DNA of 10,769 bases from an uncultured Verrucomicrobiota bacterium (GTDB taxonomy: Bacteria > Verrucomicrobiota > Kiritimatiellia > RFP12 > UBA1067). Every line of letters starts with the position of its first letter. The stretch's first letter is position 1. Both the position numbers and the translations under genes were made by a program. Under the pieces are notes generated by a model, which had not been told where the DNA came from, did not search any database, and saw nothing but the letters and a program-made list of their open reading frames with translations. Location of the stretch: NCBI GenBank assembly GCA_945947925.1, contig CAMEZU010000044.1, positions 1 to 10,769 on the forward strand, written 5' to 3'. This document shows, piece by piece, positions 1 through 5,215 of the stretch.

Positions 1-321
1 GGCAAGGGGAAGGTCGAGGGCGTCGAGGTCGAGACCGTCGACTGGGAGTTCTCGTCCGAGGGCCGTCCGCTCAAGTTCGCGCCCGTTCCGAAGACGAAGG
101 AAGTCATCAAGGCGGACCTCGTCCTCCTCGCGATGGGCTTCACCGGCGTGCCGACCGATCACCCGATCGTCAAGCAGCTCGCCCTCGCCCAGACACCGCG
201 CACGGCACTCGTTTCCGATCCCGCGCGCAACATCCTCTGCGTCGGCGACTGCGCCGCCGGCGCCTCGCTCGTCGTCCGCGCAATCGCCAGCGGCAAGTCC
301 GCAGCCACGCTCGGCGCCTGA
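1..321 (+). CDS. gltD: Glutamate synthase small subunit, C-terminal part (5' end outside window)
   Basis: The frame is open from base 1 and ends at TGA 319-321, giving the last 106 residues of a flavin- and NAD(P)H-dependent oxidoreductase. GltD passes electrons from NAD(P)H through FAD and Fe-S clusters to the large subunit GltB, which makes glutamate from glutamine and 2-oxoglutarate. Visible signatures are ADLVLLAMGFTG, where the NAD(P)H-binding domain returns to the FAD domain, and the FAD-binding end ILCVGDCAAGASLVVRAI, which closely matches GltD proteins (usual form GDxxxGASLVVxAI). The N-terminal cysteine clusters and Rossmann motifs lie outside the window. Related beta-subunit-like proteins (NfnB, PreT) share this fold, but the wording of both motifs fits GltD best. 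It is the only + strand gene here and converges on the fucosidase gene. No gltB is visible. Confidence 0.88.
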   Translation, partial: GKGKVEGVEVETVDWEFSSEGRPLKFAPVPKTKEVIKADLVLLAMGFTGVPTDHPIVKQLALAQTPRTALVSDPARNILCVGDCAAGASLVVRAIASGKSAATLGA

Positions 322-343
322 TTCAGCCTCGGCAGCCCTTCAG

Positions 344-365
344 GCCCGCAGTGAGGGCGGTCTTA
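344..365 (+). terminator. Possible weak terminator hairpin after gltD
   Basis: A GC-rich stretch 23 bases after the gltD stop can fold as GCCC/GGGC (344-347 with 355-358), or alternatively as CCGC/GCGG (346-349 with 357-360). TCTTA follows. The stem is only 4 bp and the T-tract is poor, so this is at best a weak intrinsic terminator. Confidence 0.2.
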
Positions 366-381
366 CCCTTGATGCCTGATT

Positions 382-408
382 AACCTTCTCAACCTTCGAA
401 ACCTTCTC
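382..408. repeat. 9-bp tandem repeat, three copies
   Basis: Three consecutive 9-mers start with AACCTTC at 382, 391 and 400: AACCTTCTC, AACCTTCGA, AACCTTCTC. They are followed by a degenerate AACTCCTGC. The outer copies are identical, so AACCTTCTCAAC occurs twice (382-393 and 400-411). The array is non-coding and its function is unknown. It could be replication slippage or a member of a dispersed intergenic repeat family. Confidence 0.7.
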
Positions 409-446
409 AACTCCTGCCAGGAGTGGGAGGGCTCGCGGGCAGTCTT

Positions 447-467
447 GTGCGTCACTGGACGACGCAC
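447..467 (-). terminator. Perfect 7-bp hairpin overlapping the fucosidase stop codon
   Basis: GTGCGTC (447-453) and GACGCAC (461-467) are exact inverted repeats with a 7-nt loop. The fucosidase stop TGA (452-454 on the + strand) sits at the base of the loop and in the arm. It is placed as a 3'-end hairpin, but the minus-strand sequence after it (AAGACTGCC) has no T-run. It may stabilise the mRNA 3' end, or act as a terminator helped by Rho, or simply be chance. Confidence 0.35.
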
Positions 468-1780
468 TTCACCACGAAGTCGAAGGACGAGTCCGCGGGG
501 CGCGTCACCTTGACGACGACCTTGCCGTCGGGGGCGCGCGTCGCAGTGGCCGAGCCGGTCGTGACGGCGAGGGGCTTCACGCTCTCGAGCGTGCCGTCGA
601 GCCTGAAGGAAATCTCGCTGGCGGACGGATCGAGAAAGTGGAGGTAGAGGACGTTCCCCTTGCGGGTCGAGACGACCTTCTTCCCGAGCGCGATCGGACA
701 ACCGTCCGTCGCATAGATGGACTCGCCGTTCGCCGCGAACCAGACGCCGACCTTCTCCATCGTCTCAACCGCCTTCGCCGGAAGACGTCCCGAGCCGTCG
801 GGGCCGATGTTCATGAGGAGGTTCGATCCCTTTGCCGCGGCACGGGCGACCATGGCGACGACCTCCTCGGGCGTGCGGAACTTGCGCTCGTTGATGCGGT
901 AGCCCCAGACGTTGCTCTGAATGACGTCGCACTGCTCGATCGGACGGTCCTTCGTCACGGGCTGGTTCGCCGAGAAGCCCGCGTCGGTGTTCTCACCTGG
1001 CAGATCGCGCTCGAAGAGCTGAAGGTCCTCCTTCGGACGGATCGGCTGGTGATTGTTGTTCGCAACGAGCGTCTTCTTCGAATGGATGAAGTCGTAGATG
1101 TCGTCGAACTCCCAGTCGAGCGTGCGCTTCCACGTGCCGTCCGCCTGATGCTCGGCGTGCTCCCATTCGCCATCGAACCAGATGTTGCCGGGATGATAGC
1201 TGTCGATCAGCTCGCCGATCTGCGCGATCATGAACTTCTTGTAGCTCGCGTAGTCGCCCTTCTGCTTGCCGAGGCAGCGTTGCGCGACCCTTCCCGCCGG
1301 ATAGTCCTTGCGGTGCCAGTCCATCAGCGAATAGTAGAAGTTGAGCTGCAGGCCGGCCTCGTGACACGCCTCGGCGAGTTCGCCGAGGATGTCGCGCCTG
1401 AACGGCGTCTCCATGATGTTATACCCGTCGTCGACCTTCGTCGGCCAGAGCGAGAAGCCGTCGTGGTGACGCGAAGTGATCGTCACGTATTTCGCACCGG
1501 CGTTCTTGAAGACGCGCACCCACTCCTTCGCGTCGAACTTCGAGGGGCAGAAGCCGTCCTTCATCCGTCCGTAGGTCTCGGTGTCGATGCCGATGTTCTG
1601 CTGATACCACTCGCCCTGCGCATAGTTGGCATAGAGTCCCCAGTGGATGAAGATGCCGAAGCGCTGTTCGGCGAACTTCTGCCGCGCCGCAAGATTCCAC
1701 GGCTCCGGAGCGTACTCCGCCCGCGCCGCACCAAAGGCAACCGCCGCAAGACCGGCCGCCAGCATCACCTTCTTCGTCAT
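452..1780 (-). CDS. Secreted alpha-L-fucosidase, glycoside hydrolase family 29
   Basis: This 442-residue protein should remove terminal alpha-L-fucose from glycans outside the cytoplasm. Residues 1-21 look like a signal peptide: a KK start, a hydrophobic Ala-rich core, and a likely cut after AARA. GH29 signatures are clear: RFGIFIHWGLYA at about 40-51; KYVTITSRHHDGFSLW at about 97-112, whose histidines line the fucose pocket in the family; and WFDGEWE at about 201-207, with Asp203 as the expected nucleophile. The acid/base is less conserved in this family; Glu257 or Glu263 (FERDLPGEN) are possible. Residues from about 360 look like a small beta-sandwich with no lipobox or sorting signal. The length is normal for GH29. 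The ATG start is supported by the signal peptide and a GGGGGA site 7 nt upstream. Placed next to a GH2 enzyme, it suggests breakdown of a fucosylated beta-glycan. Confidence 0.93.
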   Translation of the reverse strand: MTKKVMLAAGLAAVAFGAARAEYAPEPWNLAARQKFAEQRFGIFIHWGLYANYAQGEWYQQNIGIDTETYGRMKDGFCPSKFDAKEWVRVFKNAGAKYVTITSRHHDGFSLWPTKVDDGYNIMETPFRRDILGELAEACHEAGLQLNFYYSLMDWHRKDYPAGRVAQRCLGKQKGDYASYKKFMIAQIGELIDSYHPGNIWFDGEWEHAEHQADGTWKRTLDWEFDDIYDFIHSKKTLVANNNHQPIRPKEDLQLFERDLPGENTDAGFSANQPVTKDRPIEQCDVIQSNVWGYRINERKFRTPEEVVAMVARAAAKGSNLLMNIGPDGSGRLPAKAVETMEKVGVWFAANGESIYATDGCPIALGKKVVSTRKGNVLYLHFLDPSASEISFRLDGTLESVKPLAVTTGSATATRAPDGKVVVKVTRPADSSFDFVVKCVVQ

Positions 1781-1787
1781 AAGATTT

Positions 1788-1792
1788 CCCCC
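1788..1792 (-). promoter_or_regulatory. Ribosome binding site of the fucosidase gene
   Basis: The minus strand reads GGGGGAAATCTT just before the ATG at 1780. The G-run ends 7 nt before the start, a normal Shine-Dalgarno distance, although it is not the consensus AGGAGG. Confidence 0.45.
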
Positions 1793-1795
1793 GTG

Positions 1796-1822
1796 ATAAT
1801 ATGAACCGTCCTATTGTATCAA
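1796..1822 (-). promoter_or_regulatory. Candidate sigma-70-type promoter of the fucosidase gene
   Basis: On the minus strand, TTGATA (1822-1817; five of six bases match TTGACA) and TATTAT (1801-1796; five of six match TATAAT) are separated by 15 bases, slightly shorter than the ideal 17. The pair lies in an AT-rich pocket, after the GH2 terminator and before the fucosidase ribosome binding site, where a promoter would be needed. TACAAT (1818-1813) is an alternative -10 box but has no good -35 partner. Confidence 0.45.
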
Positions 1823-1840
1823 AGAGCAAGACGTTCGTGA

Positions 1841-1894
1841 GAAAAAATAGAACGCACGCCGTCAGCGCCCCTGGCCAAGACTGGCCGGCGTGCG
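1841..1894 (-). terminator. Intrinsic terminator of the GH2 gene, embedding its stop codon
   Basis: CGCACGCCG (1853-1861) and CGGCGTGCG (1886-1894) form a perfect 9-bp GC-rich stem. Within the 24-nt loop is a smaller hairpin, GGCCA/TGGCC (1873-1877 with 1882-1886), which shares one base with the outer stem. On the minus strand the stem is followed at once by TTCTATTTTTTC. The GH2 stop TGA (1862-1864) and its last ten codons lie inside the structure, so the end of the protein is partly dictated by the terminator. Confidence 0.75.
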
Positions 1895-3529
1895 ATTCGT
1901 GAAGTAGTCGCGCACCGTCGCCAGGCTCATCTTCGGACGGCGCATCTGGTCGAAGACGCCCGCGAGCGAACCGCCGAAGAACGACGAGACGGCCTTCGGA
2001 TCGAACCGTTCGCGCGTCCGTCCGTCATTCATCTGCCAGATGGAAAAGCCCACGCAGTCGGGATTCGCCCAGAGCGTCTCGAAGATGTCCTTCAGGTACT
2101 CGTCCTGGAACTCCTCGGTGAGCGTCGAAGCGTTCGGATCGTGCGCTCCGTAGGCTGCGCCGACGCCGGACTCGGAGACCATGATCGGCTTGTCGGGATA
2201 GCGCTTGCGGAAGTCGGAGATCCGCTTCGTGAACGCCCGGGAGACGCTGTCCTTCAGCATCTTCGGCGTACCCGGCTCCATCGGAATCGTCCCGGGATAG
2301 GCATTGAAGGAGACGAGGTCGACGTTTTCGCAGCAGATGTCCTCGCTGCAGATGTTGCAGGCGAACGTCACGAGGCGACCCGTCCGTTCGGCGCGGACGG
2401 TCTCAATCAGGCGGTCGACAAGCGTCTTGCAGGCCGGAAGACGGCTGTTGCACTCGTTGAGGAAGCCGCTGATGATGACAGACGGGTGATTGAAGCTCGC
2501 GCGCACCATTTCGCGGGTCTGATGCACCTGTAGGTCGCAGAACTCGGGATCCTTCAGTTCGTTCGGGGGAAACTTCCCGTTCACGTAGTCCTGTCCGTTC
2601 CCCCAGCCGAGCGACTCCTCCCAGACGAGCACGCCCATCTCGTCGCAGAGGTCGAGGAAGCGCTCGCACTGCTGGTAGTGCGCGCCGCGGATGAAGTTGC
2701 CGCCGGCGGCCTTGAGCCGCTGGAGGTCCTGGAGCATCAGCGTCTCGGACGTCGCCGAGCCGCTTGTCATCTCCGACTCGTGCCGGTTGAAGCCCTTCAG
2801 GAAGATTTCGCGTCCGTTCAGGTAGATCCGACGGTCGCGCGCCTCGACCTGTCGGATGCCGAAACGCACCGGACGTCCCGCGACCTCAATCGTCGTCAGG
2901 TTCGGCTCCTCCGGGGACCAGAGCTTGAAATTCGGCACGAAACGGCGTTCCGTTCCCCGCCCTTCGACCTCGATCTCGATCTCGCCCGTCCTGTAGTCGA
3001 GCGTGCGCACGAAGACCTTCGGCTGGCGCTCGACGATTTTCACGCCGTGGTAGAAGCCGCCGTAGAAATAGAAATCGTAGTACGGACGCGCCAGCTTCAC
3101 GCGCGGCCATTCCATCACGTTGTCGACGGCGGCGAAGACCGTGTGTTCGCCGGCCGCAAGCGGACCGACGGGAAGCTCGAGGCGGGCGTACGGATACGGA
3201 TGGGTTCCGAGGTCGCGTCCGTCAACCTCGAACCGCGCCCGGATGCCCATGCCATCGACGACGAGCACGGCGTCCTTGAGCGGCTTCTCCAGGGTGAACG
3301 TGCGCCGGTAGAGTCCCGTGCCGTGCTTCATATACCAGCGGGGCATGGTATCCCAGCAGCCCGGCACGGTCATTCGGTCGGTCGCCGAGAACCCGGCGTC
3401 GCCCGCCGTCTCGAGGATCTTGTCCTCCTCAAACCGAAAGTCCCACGTACCGTCGAGCGAAACGTCAGCCCAGGCCGTTCCGACGTACGCCATCAGCGCC
3501 GCCGCCACCAACTTAATCGTCCAGTTCAT
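1862..3529 (-). CDS. Secreted glycoside hydrolase family 2 enzyme (beta-galactosidase/beta-glucuronidase type)
   Basis: This 555-residue retaining exo-beta-glycosidase is probably exported. Residues 1-21 from the ATG at 3529 form a signal peptide with a likely cut after GTAWA. An N-terminal jelly-roll domain (about 22-165, starting SLDGTWDF) is followed by a very short Ig-like domain (about 168-227, with LWSPEEPNLTTIEV and RFGIRQVE). The TIM barrel (about 228-545) contains LNGREIFLKGFNRHE, the acid/base Glu359 in GFLNECNS, and the nucleophile Glu453 in IMVSESGVGA. SIWQMNDG resembles the late-barrel motif of beta-glucuronidases. The substrate cannot be fixed: galactoside, glucuronide and mannoside are all possible in GH2. 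A GTG at 3559 in the same frame would add ten residues and spoil the signal peptide, so ATG 3529 is chosen. It has no ribosome binding site but has a TATAAT box 6 nt upstream. It is probably monocistronic. Confidence 0.9.
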   Translation of the reverse strand: MNWTIKLVAAALMAYVGTAWADVSLDGTWDFRFEEDKILETAGDAGFSATDRMTVPGCWDTMPRWYMKHGTGLYRRTFTLEKPLKDAVLVVDGMGIRARFEVDGRDLGTHPYPYARLELPVGPLAAGEHTVFAAVDNVMEWPRVKLARPYYDFYFYGGFYHGVKIVERQPKVFVRTLDYRTGEIEIEVEGRGTERRFVPNFKLWSPEEPNLTTIEVAGRPVRFGIRQVEARDRRIYLNGREIFLKGFNRHESEMTSGSATSETLMLQDLQRLKAAGGNFIRGAHYQQCERFLDLCDEMGVLVWEESLGWGNGQDYVNGKFPPNELKDPEFCDLQVHQTREMVRASFNHPSVIISGFLNECNSRLPACKTLVDRLIETVRAERTGRLVTFACNICSEDICCENVDLVSFNAYPGTIPMEPGTPKMLKDSVSRAFTKRISDFRKRYPDKPIMVSESGVGAAYGAHDPNASTLTEEFQDEYLKDIFETLWANPDCVGFSIWQMNDGRTRERFDPKAVSSFFGGSLAGVFDQMRRPKMSLATVRDYFTNRTPASLGQGR

Positions 3530-3535
3530 AAGATA

Positions 3536-3541
3536 ATTATA
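3536..3541 (-). promoter_or_regulatory. Consensus -10 box of the GH2 gene, six bases from the ATG
   Basis: A perfect TATAAT on the minus strand (3541-3536) sits in the 49-bp gap between the CPBP stop and the GH2 start. Only TATCTT separates the box's end from ATG 3529, so transcription would begin at or very near the start codon, giving a leaderless mRNA. No convincing -35 box lies 16-18 bp upstream, and no Shine-Dalgarno sequence is present. Confidence 0.5.
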
Positions 3542-3578
3542 GCACAACGCCGCAGTCACGCGAGCGGAGAGATGGAGG

Positions 3579-4265
3579 TTACCAGAAGCCCCACTGGCCC
3601 TTCAGGATCACGTAAAGGCCGAGGAGGAGGTTCGTGGTGACGTGGGCGATGACGGCCGATCCGACGCCCTTGCGGATCGCAAGCCAGCCGTAGAAGGCGC
3701 CCGCCATGGCGCCGGCGGCGAGGCGCGTATGGTGCTCGAGGGCGAAGAGTCCGACCATCCAGAGAAAGGCCGACCCGTCGAAGCGGCGCAAGTCGACCTT
3801 CGTCCAGTCGCTGTTCTGGAGCCACCGGTAGAGAAACGAGCGGAAGAAGAGTTCCTCGACGGGCGCGATGACGAAGGCGCTGCCGATCAGCTTCACAAGC
3901 GTCAGGGGCCAGCCGCAGACGGCGGGATCGTACGGGGAGGCCGCGTCGGACGCACCGCCGCCGAGGCCGAGCGCGCCCAGGAGGCTGAAGTCGCGATAGA
4001 GGGCGAAGCGCTCGGGAAAGATCCAGAGGAAGCAGACGAGGAGTCCGATTCCGAGTCCCCACAGGATCGGACCGCGCGCCCGTTGCGCGGACCACCAGGG
4101 GGCGAACGCGTCCGCCCCGTAGCGCACGGCAACGGAAATCGCCGCCACCGTGAGGGCCGTCCTGACGGCATAGCACTCCGCCGTCGCCGGCAGTCCGAAA
4201 AGAAGCCCCATCCAGATCGCATAGGGCAGGACGGCCGCCATTGCGGGCCTGTCGCCGTTCCTCAT
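3579..4265 (-). CDS. CPBP-family intramembrane metalloprotease (CAAX-type, possibly exosortase-linked)
   Basis: This 228-residue membrane protein is a predicted glutamic/metal intramembrane protease of the CPBP (Abi, PF02517) family. It has several hydrophobic segments (roughly 10-28, 34-50, 66-83, 121-137, 165-178, 182-197 and 204-221). The three family motifs are intact: EELFFR (EExxxR; Glu137, Glu138, Arg142), FALEH (FxxxH; His178) and HVTTN (HxxxN; His208). The N-terminal layout, with LPYAIWM near residue 13 and an extended first half, resembles the CAAX-protease-related proteins found with exosortase/PEP-CTERM sorting. That link is an inference, and no exosortase or PEP-CTERM substrate is in the window. 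The ATG at 4265 overlaps the upstream stop (ATGA) and has AAGGAGG 6 nt before it, so a TTG at 4283 is rejected. It is the last gene of the operon. Confidence 0.85.
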   Translation of the reverse strand: MRNGDRPAMAAVLPYAIWMGLLFGLPATAECYAVRTALTVAAISVAVRYGADAFAPWWSAQRARGPILWGLGIGLLVCFLWIFPERFALYRDFSLLGALGLGGGASDAASPYDPAVCGWPLTLVKLIGSAFVIAPVEELFFRSFLYRWLQNSDWTKVDLRRFDGSAFLWMVGLFALEHHTRLAAGAMAGAFYGWLAIRKGVGSAVIAHVTTNLLLGLYVILKGQWGFW

Positions 4266-5215
4266 TGCCTTCCTCCTTCCCAAAGACCGCGCACGTGGGC
4301 GAGCCCCTGCGCCAGGTCCGTCTCGCTGACGCCCGAATGGGGCTCCAGGACGACGTGCTCGACCGAGCGCGCCAGGTCCGCCAGGGCCGCGAAGTCCACC
4401 TTCCCCTGTCCCGGCGGCAGATGGTCGTCGTGATAGTCGACGACATCGTTCAGGTGCATTCCCCTGAAGACCGTCCGACCGTCCGCTTGTCGGGCAGCCT
4501 GGAAGTCGGCGGCGGACAGCCAGCCGTGCCTGTCGCGGACGCGGTGATGCCCGGTGTCGAACCAGGCCTGGACGGGGGCGCCCTTGAAGGTCTCGGCGAG
4601 CTGCGTCATTTCCTCCTCGTCCGGAAAGCCCTCGTAGTACGGCAGGTTTTCGAGGGCGAGGACGACGCCGTGCTTTTCGAGGACGGGGACGAGCCGGTCG
4701 AGTTCGGCCTTGAAGACCTCGAGGTAGCGAAGCCCGCGCTCCCGGCGCGTCGTCCGGGCCTTGGCGAGCAGCTTCGCATAGCGCCTGTCGGCGAGGTCGC
4801 CCTTCGCGTCCTCCAGCGCCTGACGAAGCGTAGCCGAAGAGAAGCCGCGGTTGAAGAACGTCGCGAACGGCACGCGTCCCGCGTGCAGGACGACCGTGCG
4901 CGCGCCCATCTCGGACGCGAAGGCGACGTTCCGCGTCACGTGGAAGCGGGCGAGTGCGCGCGCATCCTCGTCGAGGCTGGCGAGCGCATAGAGCTCGGGA
5001 TAGCCCTGGGGCGCAGAGATCGGGACGGGACAGAAGGCGTGGATGCTGCCGACGCGGATCCGGTCCAGCCGCGCCTTGAAGCCGGCCACCTGCGCCTCGG
5101 TCGTATGGAAGCCGAGCTCAAGCTCGTCGAAGCCGAGGGCGAGCGCCGTGTCGGCGATTTCCTCGCCGGACTCCAGGCGGCGGTTGCACCAGTTCGTGGA
5201 CAGCGCGAATTTCAT
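4262..5215 (-). CDS. TIM-barrel sugar phosphate isomerase/epimerase-like protein
   Basis: This 317-residue soluble protein belongs to the xylose isomerase-like TIM-barrel (AP endonuclease 2, PF01261) superfamily. The members are metal-dependent isomerases, epimerases or endonucleases. Likely metal ligands occur in the usual order: Glu189 (LALENLPY), Asp220 with His223 (WFDTGHH), His254 (GMHLND) and Glu291 (VLEPHSG), with further His59 and His111 in strands 2 and 3. There is no signal peptide. The ATG at 5215 overlaps the holB stop as ATGA, and MKFALSTNW is a typical first strand. A longer frame would extend 47 residues into holB but is low-complexity and unsupported. No strong ribosome binding site is seen, so translational coupling to holB is likely. 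The substrate is unknown. Confidence 0.85.
   Translation of the reverse strand: MKFALSTNWCNRRLESGEEIADTALALGFDELELGFHTTEAQVAGFKARLDRIRVGSIHAFCPVPISAPQGYPELYALASLDEDARALARFHVTRNVAFASEMGARTVVLHAGRVPFATFFNRGFSSATLRQALEDAKGDLADRRYAKLLAKARTTRRERGLRYLEVFKAELDRLVPVLEKHGVVLALENLPYYEGFPDEEEMTQLAETFKGAPVQAWFDTGHHRVRDRHGWLSAADFQAARQADGRTVFRGMHLNDVVDYHDDHLPPGQGKVDFAALADLARSVEHVVLEPHSGVSETDLAQGLAHVRGLWEGGRQ
4272..4278 (-). promoter_or_regulatory. Strong ribosome binding site deciding the CPBP start
   Basis: The minus strand reads AAGGAGG followed by six bases and then ATG (4265). This near-perfect Shine-Dalgarno sequence lies inside the last codons of the TIM-barrel gene and favours ATG 4265 over the upstream in-frame TTG at 4283. 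Confidence 0.75.

Larger units (their letters stand above)
322..451. other. Convergent intergenic spacer between gltD and the fucosidase gene
   Basis: No gene is seen in these 130 bases. The spacer lies between two converging genes, so it should hold the 3' ends of both transcripts. It contains a weak GC hairpin just after gltD, a three-copy 9-bp tandem repeat at 382-408, a small perfect hairpin at 410-424 (ACTCCT, 3-nt loop, AGGAGT), and the start of a 7-bp hairpin that overlaps the fucosidase stop codon. None of the hairpins is followed by a clear run of T on either strand. Confidence 0.6.

Noticed and set aside
638..1804. Long + strand open frame opposite the fucosidase gene
   Set aside because: It is the antisense of a clear GH29 gene. 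The translation is Arg/Leu/Val-rich with no domain, which is a by-product of high GC at third codon positions.
3530..3559. Upstream GTG start for the GH2 gene
   Set aside because: It would put ten residues before a normal signal peptide and place the TATAAT box inside the coding region.
2678..3640. Long + strand open frame opposite the GH2 gene
   Set aside because: The translation is low-complexity and charged, with no recognisable motif, while the minus strand encodes intact GH2 motifs.
4266..4283. Upstream TTG start for the CPBP gene
   Set aside because: The downstream ATG has an optimal AAGGAGG and forms an ATGA overlap. The TTG would place that site inside the gene.
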